64,000 nt of DNA from Bacteroidales bacterium (GTDB taxonomy: Bacteria; Bacteroidota; Bacteroidia; Bacteroidales; F082): the NCBI GenBank assembly GCA_021647205.1, contig JAKIVD010000016.1, positions 1 to 64,000 on the forward strand, in the 5' to 3' direction. The notes beneath the pieces were generated by a model. That model ran no database searches. It was not told the origin of the DNA and was given only the letters and a program-made list of their open reading frames with translations. The translations under genes and the position numbers were made by a program. Positions 24,680 to 35,600 of this stretch are shown piece after piece (the stretch's first letter is position 1; each line of letters opens with the position of its first letter).

Positions 24680-25972
24680 TTACAGGTGCTTAACAAGATG
24701 TTCGAGGCACATGCCCCGTGAGCCTTTCAATAAAACAGTGGCGTTTTTTATGGGGTTCTGTTTTAAATAACCTGCGGCCTGTTCCGTCGTTCTGAAGAAG
24801 GTAAAAGGTTCTTCTTCCCCAAACCGGTAAAAATCTTTACCCACAAAAAGCACATGTTCAAACTTTGTTTCTGCCACCTGCCTGATTATTTTGCGGTGTT
24901 CTTCCGGGGCATCCTTTCCGAGCTCAAACATGTCTCCGAGGATGAGCCAGGATTTGTCGGGCGCAAAGTCTTCGAAACTCCTGATGGCTTCGTACATGCT
25001 GACAGGGTTGGCGTTATAGGCATCAAGGATAATTTTATTGCTGTTGGTTTGAAGCTGCTGGGAACGGTTGTTTTGGGGAATAAAAGCGGAAATGGCCTGC
25101 TCAATACTTTTTGCCGGGACACCATACAGGCACCCTATGGCAACGGCAGCCATCAGGTTGCTGAAATTATAACTGCCATAGAGCCGGGTTTCGCAAAGCC
25201 GGGTTTCTTTTCCATGCCACCATTTTAATTTGAGGAAAGGATGTGTCTCCACTAATTCTCCCCTTACATGGATCGACCGGCGGCCATAAGTAAAGCGTTT
25301 CAGCCCGTTCGAAAGTTCCATCAACAACTTATCGTCGGCATTCACCACCGCACGGCCACCAGTTTGCCTAAGAAAGCCATAGAGTTCGTTTTTGGTACAA
25401 ACAACACCTTCAAAACTTCCAAAACCTTCAAGGTGGGCTTTTCCGATATTTGTGATCAATCCCGAATCGGGACGGGCAATGGCACACAGAGCGGCAATTT
25501 CACGGGGATGGTTTGCCCCCATTTCCACCACGGCAATTTCCGTATCTTTTCGGATAGTCAAAAGTGTGAGCGGAACGCCAATATGGTTGTTGAGGTTCCC
25601 ACGGGTAGCAATTATTCTTTTTTCACCTTGCAATACGGCAGCCACTAACTCTTTGGTTGTTGTTTTCCCGTTTGAGCCTGTAATGGCAAAAACGTGTGCA
25701 GTATGCTGTGTTCGGTGATGCGCAGCGAGTTGCTGCAAAGCTGTTATTACATCCGGGACCAAAAAGTACCTTTCATCTTTTTTAAAGCTTTCATCATCTA
25801 TAATGGCCAGGGCGGCGCCGTTTTGCAAAGCTTGTCCGGCAAACTCATTGCCGTTAAATTGTTCTCCTGACAGGGCGAAAAACAGCGTTCCGCTCACCTC
25901 TTTTCTCGAATCGGTGCTTATCTCCGGAAACTCAAGAAAATGACTGTATAAATCCGGGATGTATTTTTCCAT
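24680..25972 (-). CDS. murF: UDP-N-acetylmuramoyl-tripeptide--D-alanyl-D-alanine ligase
   Basis: MurF adds D-Ala-D-Ala to the UDP-MurNAc-tripeptide in the cytosol. The P-loop (TGSNGKTTTKE), EMGANHPREIA, TNIGKAHLEGFGS and the C-terminal DAYNANPVSM are intact. The start at 25972 (MEKYIPDLYSH) is preferred over one 24 bases upstream. It gives the usual MurF N-terminus, and the longer form would begin inside a terminator hairpin. The gene follows gldJ, with a strong hairpin and a T-run between them. Confidence 0.95.
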   Translation of the reverse strand: MEKYIPDLYSHFLEFPEISTDSRKEVSGTLFFALSGEQFNGNEFAGQALQNGAALAIIDDESFKKDERYFLVPDVITALQQLAAHHRTQHTAHVFAITGSNGKTTTKELVAAVLQGEKRIIATRGNLNNHIGVPLTLLTIRKDTEIAVVEMGANHPREIAALCAIARPDSGLITNIGKAHLEGFGSFEGVVCTKNELYGFLRQTGGRAVVNADDKLLMELSNGLKRFTYGRRSIHVRGELVETHPFLKLKWWHGKETRLCETRLYGSYNFSNLMAAVAIGCLYGVPAKSIEQAISAFIPQNNRSQQLQTNSNKIILDAYNANPVSMYEAIRSFEDFAPDKSWLILGDMFELGKDAPEEHRKIIRQVAETKFEHVLFVGKDFYRFGEEEPFTFFRTTEQAAGYLKQNPIKNATVLLKGSRGMCLEHLVKHL

Positions 25973-25974
25973 GT

Positions 25975-26011
25975 TACAATAAAAAACCCCACTCATTAAA
26001 ATGAATGGGGT
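25975..26011 (-). terminator. Terminator (or attenuator) between gldJ and murF
   Basis: On the minus strand ACCCCATTCATT pairs with AATGAGTGGGGT around a 2-base centre (26011 to 25986), with one mismatch. It is followed at once by TTTTTT (25985-25980) and then the murF start at 25972. This is a classic intrinsic terminator just 8 bases before a start codon, so it ends gldJ transcripts and may limit read-through into murF. Confidence 0.8.
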
Positions 26012-26034
26012 AAATATAATAAATATTGTTCAGA

Positions 26035-27519
26035 TTATTTACCCGGGGTCGGGCTTCCTACACGAATCATCGCGCAACGGAAACCGACGGTTGAGGATGC
26101 TTCATCTTCGTTGAGGTATCTTCTGACGCCCGGGCTCAGGAAGTAAACGCCGTCATTCCAGGACCCCCCTTTCACTACGCGTGCTTTGTCACTAATAAGC
26201 GAGGTTACGCCGTATTCGTACATTTGCTCAGTGCTGTTCACATTCGGGTCGTCCCCCGTAATCCAATCGGCTTGTACCGTTGACTGGTAATCACCATCCA
26301 GATAGTTAACATTGTTGGCTTTGCGGTAGTTTTTACGGTTGGCAGCTTCTTCAGGAGTAATCTCGACATATTGAATCCGCCCAAGACTGTCTTTTTCAGC
26401 AACGCCGCCGTCGATATTTTTCTTTACGTTTTTATAGATGTTTCCACGGAAAGGGTTGTAGTCGGCAACAACTTCGTGCGAGGTAGGGCGGTAAACGTCC
26501 AACACCCACTCGCTCACATTACCTGCCATATTATAAACGCCATAATCATTGGGCCAGTAAGTTCCTACCGGGGCCGGCAATGAATTGCCGTCGTTCAGAT
26601 TCCCGGCAACACCCATATAATCTCCGTTGCCCCGTTTGAAATTGGCAACGAAACTCCCGTAATATTTACTTTCGTCGGTCCTGACGCCGTTTCCGTTCCA
26701 GGGATATTCTCTCCGCTCAACTACCCTGTTGTAGAGGGTATTGCCAATGAGACCAAGTGCGGCGTATTCCCATTCGGCTTCGGTGGGCAGGCGATAACGG
26801 GGGAGCAAAATCCCATCCTCAAAACGGACAGCCCTGATGCCGGTTCCTTCCGGGTCAAGGTCTTCTTTTCCTTCCTTGACCAGTCCTTCGTACTGTCCTG
26901 CCAGGTAGGCATCTGTATTGAAATTATCAGCATTACTCTGATCGGGGTCAAAATCAAGGATGCCGGCTTCGATAAGCAGGTTTTCATTCACGCGGTCCGT
27001 TCTCCATGCAGCATAATCATTTGCCTGTAACCAGGAAACGCCAACAACAGGATAGTCCTGATAAGAAGGATGCCGGAAATAGGTTTGAATCAGCGGCTCG
27101 TTGTAAGCAAGCCTGTCGCGCCAGACAAGGGTATCGGGCAGTGCATTTCGTTCTACCGATGGATAGTCTTGTCCGTAAACCCTGTGTAGCCAGAAAATAT
27201 ATTCGCGATAAGCAAGGTTGCTTACCTCAGTCTGGTCAATATAAAAACTGCTGACAGTAACTTTTCTTGGTTGGTTGTCCCACTCGTAAAAGGGGTTTTC
27301 TTCCGTTGCTCCCATTGTGAATGTTCCACCTTCAATAAGTACAAGTCCGGGTCCGGTAATTTGCTCCGTCGTCTGGGCTACCTCAAAACCACCGTTTTCG
27401 GGATTGTTGTATTCCCAACCGGTTGTTCGCGAGCGCTGATTACTTTTACAAGATGAAACCATAACTACAATACCTGCAATCCCAAGAAAGAGTATGGCTA
27501 ATTTATTGATTCTTAACAT
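26035..27519 (-). CDS. gldJ: GldJ-type gliding motility/T9SS lipoprotein
   Basis: This 494-residue lipoprotein has a signal ending VSSC, with C24 lipidated. It belongs to the formylglycine-generating-enzyme (SUMF1) fold: GLVLIEGGTFTMGATEENPFYEWDNQP, YRLPTEAEWEYAAL, GNVSEWVLDVYRP and a C-terminal RVVKGGSWNDGVYFLSPGVRRYL. The N-terminal TTGWEYNNPENGGFEV stretch fits GldJ rather than the paralogue GldK. GldJ is needed for gliding and for stability of the T9SS. It has no oxidase role. Linkage to porU and porV is the usual Bacteroidota arrangement, here on opposite strands with a porP gene between. Confidence 0.93.
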   Translation of the reverse strand: MLRINKLAILFLGIAGIVVMVSSCKSNQRSRTTGWEYNNPENGGFEVAQTTEQITGPGLVLIEGGTFTMGATEENPFYEWDNQPRKVTVSSFYIDQTEVSNLAYREYIFWLHRVYGQDYPSVERNALPDTLVWRDRLAYNEPLIQTYFRHPSYQDYPVVGVSWLQANDYAAWRTDRVNENLLIEAGILDFDPDQSNADNFNTDAYLAGQYEGLVKEGKEDLDPEGTGIRAVRFEDGILLPRYRLPTEAEWEYAALGLIGNTLYNRVVERREYPWNGNGVRTDESKYYGSFVANFKRGNGDYMGVAGNLNDGNSLPAPVGTYWPNDYGVYNMAGNVSEWVLDVYRPTSHEVVADYNPFRGNIYKNVKKNIDGGVAEKDSLGRIQYVEITPEEAANRKNYRKANNVNYLDGDYQSTVQADWITGDDPNVNSTEQMYEYGVTSLISDKARVVKGGSWNDGVYFLSPGVRRYLNEDEASSTVGFRCAMIRVGSPTPGK

Positions 27520-27555
27520 CTTTAATAAAAATTGATTTTTCTACTGTGTTAATAA

Positions 27556-28563
27556 CTAAAAAGAGGGTGAATTTATTGCTCTAATGTGTCTTCTTTTTGC
27601 TTCACTGAAAATACAGAAATCCCAGGCCAGTGATAATTCATGCGAGCCGCCCGACCCGCTAAGTTTGGAGACGGTAACATCGTAACTGTAACCAAATCTA
27701 ATGTGGTTAAAGGTGATGCCGACCAATGCGATGAAAGCATCCGGGTTTTGAAAGTTATGCCTGAACCAGGCCCCGACAACCAACGGGCTTTTCTTAAGGT
27801 AAAGCCCTAAATTCAACTGGTGAAACTTGTCTTGTTGCATGTAGAGTATATTGGGCTGAAGAATAAAGTCATCAGGATCATCATTCCCGAGCATGCCCTG
27901 TGTAATATTAACTGTAACACCACCGTGTGCGGTTATTTTCATGGGTAATTTTGAATTCGGATCATCATAAAACGAAAGATTGGGTTGGGTAAGGTGGTCA
28001 ACTGCAACACCTACAAACCACTCGTCGTAATAACCCAGGACAGCACCTGCTGAAAAATCAACAACCGAAACATTGTCTTTTGGAGGACGGTTTTCGGCAG
28101 TGGGGTTATCAATTTCCCCGGTGGTGGGGTTGATTTGGTCGGCAAAAATCAGTTTGTCCCATTCCAGCCGTTCCTGATAATAGCCGCCTTTCACCCCAAA
28201 ACTAATCACAATGGGGTCGCTTACCTTTAATTTATAGGCATAATATAAACTGGCTGACGTTCTTGATAAAGCGCCATCCCCCTGTCTGTCGTTCATAACC
28301 AAAACACCGAAACCACTGTTGATTCCCGGCAGGTTTTGATCATACGAAAGGTTATAAGTAACGTAGGCATTTGAAAAATTACGCCACTGATTCCTGTAGT
28401 TTAAGATGGCCCTGCCACATTCGGTTGCACCGGCAAGGGCAGGGTTTAAATACAAAGGGTTGGCATAGAACTGCGAGAATTGCGCGTCCTGAGCCTGGCT
28501 TAAACCCCCTGAAACCATTAAAACAAAGAATATTACTAAACGAGAATATCTGTACATCCGCAC
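27556..28563 (-). CDS. PorP/SprF family type IX secretion membrane protein
   Basis: This is a 335-residue outer-membrane beta-barrel. A signal peptide ending GGLSQAQ leads into the family start DAQFSQFYANPLYLNPALAGAT. The motifs NYRNQWRNF, YDQNLPGINSGFGVLVMNDRQGDGALSRTS and, at the end, FGYSYDVTVSKLSG.GGSHELSLAWDF are all typical. PorP is a T9SS core part, and SprF-like paralogues anchor particular type B cargo such as SprB. Which role this copy has cannot be decided from sequence. It lies upstream of gldJ on the same strand and divergent from porU1. The start at 28557 (MYRYSR) is equally possible. Confidence 0.92.
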   Translation of the reverse strand: MRMYRYSRLVIFFVLMVSGGLSQAQDAQFSQFYANPLYLNPALAGATECGRAILNYRNQWRNFSNAYVTYNLSYDQNLPGINSGFGVLVMNDRQGDGALSRTSASLYYAYKLKVSDPIVISFGVKGGYYQERLEWDKLIFADQINPTTGEIDNPTAENRPPKDNVSVVDFSAGAVLGYYDEWFVGVAVDHLTQPNLSFYDDPNSKLPMKITAHGGVTVNITQGMLGNDDPDDFILQPNILYMQQDKFHQLNLGLYLKKSPLVVGAWFRHNFQNPDAFIALVGITFNHIRFGYSYDVTVSKLSGSGGSHELSLAWDFCIFSEAKRRHIRAINSPSF

Positions 28564-28756
28564 TTCTTTACTTGGTTTTGGTTTTCAGCCTACAATATTA
28601 CGACCTTTTTTTTAGACCTTGTTAAATAATTGCTAATTTTTTTATTTTCCTGATTAAGTATGTTACTTTGCAAAATAATTTGACGCATTGAACGTTAGTA
28701 AGACCAATCTTATTGCCAGTTAACGAACATTTTTACAGCCCTAAACCTGACAAAAT

Positions 28757-31700
28757 ATGTTGCAACGAAAATACTTAATCTTTTTCACCTTCCTGCTGCT
28801 TTGCCTGACAGGCTACACGATACCTTATACGTTTTCTGAACGAATAAGTTGGCATGCCATCCAAAAATTTGAGGTTCAAGAGGGAGTCTTCATCGAACGT
28901 ATCTCGTTCGAGGGTGCCTATTATTCTGATATTGAGTCGCTGCCTCAATTTGTCAGACTGTTCCCCATTCACACCGAATCAGCTATTGTTAATGTGTTTT
29001 TAACGAATACAACTTTCGTTCCGGCAACCATTGAAGAAACGGAGATCCTTTTGAAATCGGCCAATCCGGGAACCAAAATCAACGTGCAGGGATCAATTGT
29101 TGTTTCGCGGAAGGAGCCTTTTTTGAGGGTTGAAATACTGCCTGTTAAATGGAATGCCGGGAAAAAGATCTTTGAAAAACTGCTTTCCTTTGACATTGTG
29201 GCCGAAGTAGAAGACATCCCCGCCCCCGCTTTCAGGGAATTGACTTCCACCAGTAATTCGGTACTTTCTTCCGGCGACTGGTTTAAGGTAAAAGTGGATA
29301 AGAGCGGAATGTTTAAAATTACTTATGGGGAACTCAAAACGATGGGTTTTGATGTAAGTGCTAACCCGCGGCGATTTGCCGTTTTTGGTAATGGTGGAGG
29401 CGTTTTGCCCGAGAAAAATACCGACTTCAGATATGATGATTTAGTTGAAAACCCCATTGTTGTGGTTGGTCAGGCGGACGGAAGCTTTGATGAAGGGGAT
29501 TATATTTTATTTTATGGCGAAGGCCCGGTTGTGTGGAAATACAACAAATTGACAGATCGCTTTTATCACCAGAATAATTATTACGATGATTATTCCTATT
29601 ACTTTATCACCATCCTGGGGAAGGACGGAAAACGCATTGAAGAAGCCGAACCGCCCGAAGGGCCTTTCGACCTCCAGGTTGAGGATTTTGATGATTACGC
29701 TTATCATGAAATTGACGAAATCAACCTTGCTGGTTCCGGAAGGGTCTGGTACGGGGAAACCTTTGATTTTGAAAATACCTATGAATTTACATTTTCCTTC
29801 CCGAATTTGATTACCCTCTCGGGGACAGGTTATTACAAAGGTAATTTTGGCGCGCGGGCCTTTGAACCGAGTTCGTTTAGTGTATACTTGAATAATGTAC
29901 TGCTGAAAACAGTCGGAATGCCCAAAGTGTCGAGCAGCAACCGTTACCAGATTGCCCAAAAACAGGAAACAGAATTCCCCTTTACACCTAAGAATGAACA
30001 ATTGACAGTTAAACTGGTTTACCAGCGTTCGTCGAGCAGCGCTACCGGTTACCTTGATTATATTGACCTGAATGTCCGGAGAAACCTGGTGATGGCAGGC
30101 AATCAGATGGCTTTCAGAAAAAAAATTAATGCCCAGGATTATTCTGTCGCCCGCTACATTTTGGGCAATGCAAACGCAGGGATTACCGTCTGGGATATTA
30201 CCGAAGCGGTAAACCCGAAAAAAATGAAGACGCAACCCTCTTCGGGAAAACTGATTTTTGATGCCCCTGCAGACACTTTAAGGCAATTTATCGCTTTCGA
30301 CGGACAAGCCTTCTTCCAAACCGAGTTTGTTGCAAAAATTGAAAACCAGAACCTGCACAGTGTTAAAAATGTCGAATACCTTGTTATTTCCCACCCCGAT
30401 TTCTTGACAGAGGCAAAACGCCTCGCAGAATTTCATCGTGCACAGGACGGGATGAGCTATTTTGTCACTACTCCCGAACACATTTATAATGAGTACGCTT
30501 CCGGTTCGCAGGACGTTACGGCCATCCGCGATTTCATCAAAGGCCTGTACGACCACAGTGATGCCGGTAAAGAAGTGAAGTACGTTTTACTTTTCGGCGA
30601 TGCATCCTACGACTACAAAGACCGCATGAGCGACAACACGAATTTTGTCCCCTGCTGGGAGTCGATTGAGTCGCTGAATATTGTGAACTCCATTGCTTCG
30701 GATGACTATTTTGGTTACCTGGACGATGGCGAGGGCATCTCCTCCACCGACAAAGTTGACGTGGGGATTGGCCGTTTTGTTGTGGGCACACCCGAAGAGG
30801 CGGCAATGGCCGTGGATAAATGTATCCATTACGCCACCAATACTGATGTTGTGATGGAACCCTGGCGGAATATTATTACATTCCTCGCTGATGATGAAGA
30901 TGCAAACAGGCACCTGAAAGATGCGGAAATACTTTCCGGTTTTCTGACGGACAACCACCCGGTTTACAATATTGACAAAATTTACCTTGACGCCTACCAA
31001 CAGATATCCACACCTTCCGGCCAGAGGGCGCCGCTGGTCAACCAGGCGGTATTCGATCGCATTGAGCAGGGCACCATGATCTTCAATTATTCGGGTCATG
31101 GTGGTGAGATTGGCCTGGGACATGAACGTTTCCTTACAATTTCGGATATCAATTCATGGAAAAATTATGATAAACTGGCTGTTTTCATTACTGCAACCTG
31201 CGAGTTTAGCCGCTACGACGACCCGACCAGGGTTTCTGCCGGCGAACTGGTTTTCCTGAATGATAAGGGTGGGGGGATTGCCCTGTTTTCAACTTCGAGG
31301 GCGACTTATGCGAGCGCGAACCTGGCGCTAAACCTTGCCATTTTTAAAAACAACATGTTCGACAAAATCGACGGGGAATACCCCCGCTTCGGCGACATCG
31401 TCAGGAACTCGAAGACACTGGGCGGAAGTAACGATAAAAAATTCCTCCTTTTGGGCGACCCTGCACTAAGGATGGCCTATACCGAACATACGGCAAAAAC
31501 GGTAAAAATCAATTCAAACATCATTGTTGAAGATTCCCCTGACACACTCAGGGCTTTGTCGATGGTTAGGATTGAAGGTGTTGTTACCGACGACAAGGGT
31601 GACATCTTATCCGACTTTAACGGGACACTTTTCCCCAGGGTACTCGACAAAGCCGCACAGATAAGAACACTTAAAACAGACCCCGGAAGCATCGTGACGG

Positions 31701-32572
31701 ATTTCTACCTTTATAAAAACCTGCTTTTTAATGGAAAAACAAGCATTGACAACGGCAGCTTCGAATTCGAATTTATGATGCCGAAAGATATTGCTTACAA
31801 ATACGGCTTCGGACGCATCAGCTATTATTTAAAAGATGAAGTGACAGACGGAAACGGTTACTACCAAAACTTTATTATTGGAGGCGTTGACGACAATGCA
31901 CAGGAAGACAATGCAGGCCCTGAAATCACCATGTTTATGAACGATACCACCTTTCTGCCGGGCGGGCGGACAGACGAGAACCCATTGTTGCTGGCATACA
32001 TAGAAGATGAAAGTGGAATTAACACCACGGGCAATGGCATCGGACATGACATAACAGCCGTTATTGACGAGGACCAGAACCTGAGCTTTAACCTGAACAC
32101 TTATTACGAGTCGGAAAAAAACAGTTTCAACAAAGGGACGGTGAATTATCCCTTCAAGGACCTGGAAGACGGTGAACATGTGCTGAGTTTAAAAGTTTGG
32201 GATGTTTACAACAACTCTTCAATAGCCTACCTTAACTTTTTGGTTACCCATACCGAAGACCTCGTTATTGAGAACCTGATGAATTACCCCAATCCCTTTA
32301 TGTCGGAAACCAGTTTCGTTTTCGACCATAACCAATCGGGACAGGAACTGGATGTAAGCATTCAGGTGTTCAATTCGGCGGGAATGCTGGTGCGCACTCT
32401 GGAGTCGCGCATCACATCCGAAAGTTATAAATCGCCGCCTATTAAATGGGATGCCCGGACTGACGGTGGCAGCGTGATTGGAAATGGATTTTACGTTTAT
32501 CGCCTAATTGTAAGGAGGCAGGACGGCAGTACCGCCGAGGCCAGGTCGAAGCTGGTTTTTGTTAAGCGGTAA
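28757..32572 (+). CDS. porU: T9SS C-terminal signal peptidase PorU, first tandem copy
   Basis: This 1271-residue C25 (gingipain-type) cysteine peptidase has the PorU layout: signal peptide, beta-rich N-terminal region, catalytic domain (about 540-925), Ig-like region and C-terminal type A sorting domain (MNYPNPFMSETSFVFDHNQSG ... FYVYRLIVRRQDG). The catalytic pair is H781 (NYSGHGGEIG) and C815 (TATCEFSRYDDP). PorU cuts off cargo sorting domains at the surface and joins cargo to A-LPS. PorU keeps its own sorting domain and binds PorV. A second, clearly homologous PorU follows after 40 bases. It opens a (+) operon porU-porU-porV-ispF, divergent from porP. Confidence 0.94.
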   Translation: MLQRKYLIFFTFLLLCLTGYTIPYTFSERISWHAIQKFEVQEGVFIERISFEGAYYSDIESLPQFVRLFPIHTESAIVNVFLTNTTFVPATIEETEILLKSANPGTKINVQGSIVVSRKEPFLRVEILPVKWNAGKKIFEKLLSFDIVAEVEDIPAPAFRELTSTSNSVLSSGDWFKVKVDKSGMFKITYGELKTMGFDVSANPRRFAVFGNGGGVLPEKNTDFRYDDLVENPIVVVGQADGSFDEGDYILFYGEGPVVWKYNKLTDRFYHQNNYYDDYSYYFITILGKDGKRIEEAEPPEGPFDLQVEDFDDYAYHEIDEINLAGSGRVWYGETFDFENTYEFTFSFPNLITLSGTGYYKGNFGARAFEPSSFSVYLNNVLLKTVGMPKVSSSNRYQIAQKQETEFPFTPKNEQLTVKLVYQRSSSSATGYLDYIDLNVRRNLVMAGNQMAFRKKINAQDYSVARYILGNANAGITVWDITEAVNPKKMKTQPSSGKLIFDAPADTLRQFIAFDGQAFFQTEFVAKIENQNLHSVKNVEYLVISHPDFLTEAKRLAEFHRAQDGMSYFVTTPEHIYNEYASGSQDVTAIRDFIKGLYDHSDAGKEVKYVLLFGDASYDYKDRMSDNTNFVPCWESIESLNIVNSIASDDYFGYLDDGEGISSTDKVDVGIGRFVVGTPEEAAMAVDKCIHYATNTDVVMEPWRNIITFLADDEDANRHLKDAEILSGFLTDNHPVYNIDKIYLDAYQQISTPSGQRAPLVNQAVFDRIEQGTMIFNYSGHGGEIGLGHERFLTISDINSWKNYDKLAVFITATCEFSRYDDPTRVSAGELVFLNDKGGGIALFSTSRATYASANLALNLAIFKNNMFDKIDGEYPRFGDIVRNSKTLGGSNDKKFLLLGDPALRMAYTEHTAKTVKINSNIIVEDSPDTLRALSMVRIEGVVTDDKGDILSDFNGTLFPRVLDKAAQIRTLKTDPGSIVTDFYLYKNLLFNGKTSIDNGSFEFEFMMPKDIAYKYGFGRISYYLKDEVTDGNGYYQNFIIGGVDDNAQEDNAGPEITMFMNDTTFLPGGRTDENPLLLAYIEDESGINTTGNGIGHDITAVIDEDQNLSFNLNTYYESEKNSFNKGTVNYPFKDLEDGEHVLSLKVWDVYNNSSIAYLNFLVTHTEDLVIENLMNYPNPFMSETSFVFDHNQSGQELDVSIQVFNSAGMLVRTLESRITSESYKSPPIKWDARTDGGSVIGNGFYVYRLIVRRQDGSTAEARSKLVFVKR

Positions 32573-32636
32573 CGACTGGCCAAGCCAACGAATTTAGTGT
32601 TTTCTTTGTCAAATGATTGAATGCCTGAAAAAAAAT

Positions 32637-35600
32637 ATGAGAAAAAATACTTCAAACCGTTTACTTCCCTTCTTCATGCTGCTTTTGTTGCCACTGGTCT
32701 TTGTCGGGCAAAAGGAGATGACGGTTCACTTAAACTGGGAAGGAATCCGGTCGCAACAAACCGTTAGGGGGCTGTCAGTAAACTATCTCTCCTTTGAAGG
32801 TGCTACCAATTTGTACGAGTTCGGGGCATTGCCGGTCTATTCATTTTCCATGCCTTCCCCCGGGGAATTTTTAAACTACGAACTCAGCTTTTCCGGCATT
32901 GTTGCCGACACTGTTCCGGAAGAAGTGGCCACAACCCTCACTGACATCGACATGGTCCGCAGCGAAATCCAGTACCGTTTGGTCAGAAACAATGATGGGT
33001 TCAAGCTTTTTATCCTTCCTTTTAGCTTGTCCGAAGATAAAAGCATACTGTTGAAACTCAACAATTTTAATGTACTGGTGGATATTGTCCCTGCCGAAGA
33101 CCACTTGAAAAAGCCGGTGTCGGCAGTTAATTACTCGGGAGAATCGGTATTAAATACGGGAACATGGTTTAAGCTGGGCATCGTGAATACGGGCATCCAC
33201 AAGCTTAGCTACGCAGATTTGCAGAAAATGGGACTTGACCCCGGGCAGATTGCTCCTGACCAACTGGGTATTTTTGGAAATTATTCCGGAATGTTGCCCG
33301 AATACAACGGCGACCCACGGCTTGACGACTTACAGGAAAACACCATCTTTGTTTCGGGAGCGGAGGATGGAAAATTCGATGAGGGTGATTATGTTTTGTT
33401 TTATGCCAAATCAGCGGTTCACTGGCGCTACAATATTTTTACCGGACGTTTCGATCACCGTAACAACCTTTATGCCGATACAACCTTTTATTTTTTCACG
33501 CCTGATAAAGGGAACAACAAACGAATAAGTACGACAAACAGCTCAGAACAAAGCCCCTCCGAAACCATTGACAGCTATTATGACTTTGCAGCCCATGAAC
33601 GCGATCTGGAAAACCTGGTTTATTCAGGGAAAGACTGGTTTGGTGAGCGCCTCAGTCTCGATACCAGCGAGCGGACTTTTACTTTTCATTTTCCCGGCCT
33701 CAAAACCGACCAGCCTGTTTACATGAACTTTGAAATGGTGATAAGGGCATACGAAAATACTTATTACCGCATATTTGTGAACGATGAAATCGTTATCGAC
33801 TCCACCCGGATACTGGCGATTAATAACAATGGCGCTTATGCCCGGGAAACCAAAAAGAAGATCACTTTTTTTGCTGACAGCGAGGACCTCGAAGTCAAAG
33901 TGAAATATTATACAAACCTCGGAACTTCCATTGCCTGGATTGATTTTATTGAACTCAATGTAGAAAAAGAATTGAGGTTCGATGGTGGACAGATGGGCTT
34001 TCGCGACCCCCACACGGCTGCCGCTGGTAACATTACCCGCTTTAACTTCAGCGGGGCACCTGAAAGTTCAACCGTATGGGATATTTCTGATTTCCACAAC
34101 CCGGTTAATGTAAATTACGTCATGGAAGATGATGGCAGTATGCACTTTACGCTCCCTACAGACACCATCCGCGATTTTATTATTTTTGATGAAACATCAG
34201 CCTATTCACCGGTTGTTACCGAAACGGTTGCCAACCAAAACCTGCATGGTATTTCACAAGTCAACCTGGTTGTGGTAAGCCCCGGGATTTTTCTGGACCA
34301 GGCCAGGCGTTATGCCAATATCCATCGCGAACTCGACGGGATGACAGTTGAGGTTGTTTCGCTCGACCAGGTTTACAATGAGTTTTCCTCCGGTTCGCAG
34401 GATGTAAGTGCCATCAGGGATTTCATGCGTATGTTGTGGAAAAAAGGTGCCTTTGGCGGGGAGTCCGGTTTTCTGGCCTTGTTTGGCGACGGTTCCTTCG
34501 ATTATAAATACAGGGTCCGCGATAATACAAACATGGTCCCCACTTACCAGTCCGACAATTCGCTGATACTGACGAAATCTTTCGCAACAGATGATTACTT
34601 CGGCCTGCTCGATGACGATGAAGGCCTGAACGCAAGTGGTATACTTGATATTGGTGTCGGAAGGTTTCCGGTTTCAACAAAGGAACAGGCAAAAACAGCC
34701 ATCGACAAACTGGAGCATTATTTATCCCGCAATGCCGCCGTCATGCGCGACTGGCGCAATGAAATCTGTTTTGTGGCCGATGACCAGGATGGCAACCTCC
34801 ACCTGAAACAAGCCTCCCAGTTGGTTAATATTATCGACACCATCCCGGCCTGGTTTATAACCAACAAAGTTTTTGCCGACGCTTTTACTAAAGTTACCGT
34901 CCCCGGCGGGAAAAGATACCCCGATGTGAGCAAACGGATAAAAGATCAGGTTGAAAATGGTGCGTTAATCGTAAATTATACCGGGCACGGCGGTTTAATC
35001 GGCTGGGCCGAGGAAAGGCTGCTGGAAGTGCCCACAATCAGGGAATGGAAAAACCTTGACAACCTCACCTTATTCATTACGGCAACCTGCGAGTTTAGCC
35101 GCTTTGATGATCCCGAGTTTGTTTCGGCGGGAGAGTATGCCTTCCTAAACGAAGAGGGCGGGGCCATTGCGCTGCTTTCAACAACCCGTCTGGCATTTGC
35201 CGCTGCAAACATTGTAATTAACCGCCGGATTTATTTTCACCTGATGGAACAGGACAAAAACGGGGATTATCTGCGCCTGGGCGATCTGGTACGCTTATCT
35301 AAAAACCCGTCCAGCCCGTTTTATTTGAACTTTACCTTGTTGGGCGACCCTGCCTTACGACTTGCTTATCCAAAATATAATGTGGTCACCACAAAAGTTA
35401 ACAACAAAATAAGCGGTGAGGTGGCCGATACGGTCCGGGGCATGTCGGTTGTTACTGTCAGTGGGGAAATAGTTGACCGCTCTGGAAATAAAATACCTGG
35501 TTTTAATGGTTTTCTTTATCCCAAAGTGTTCGATAAACCCAGTAAATACAAAACACTTGGAAACGATGTGGGAAGTTACCCGGTGGATTTTTACCTGACG

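Noticed and set aside
26035-27519. Sulfatase-modifying (formylglycine-generating) enzyme
   Set aside because: The fold matches, but the lipoprotein signal, the GldJ-type N-terminus and the T9SS neighbours point to GldJ, which has no such activity.
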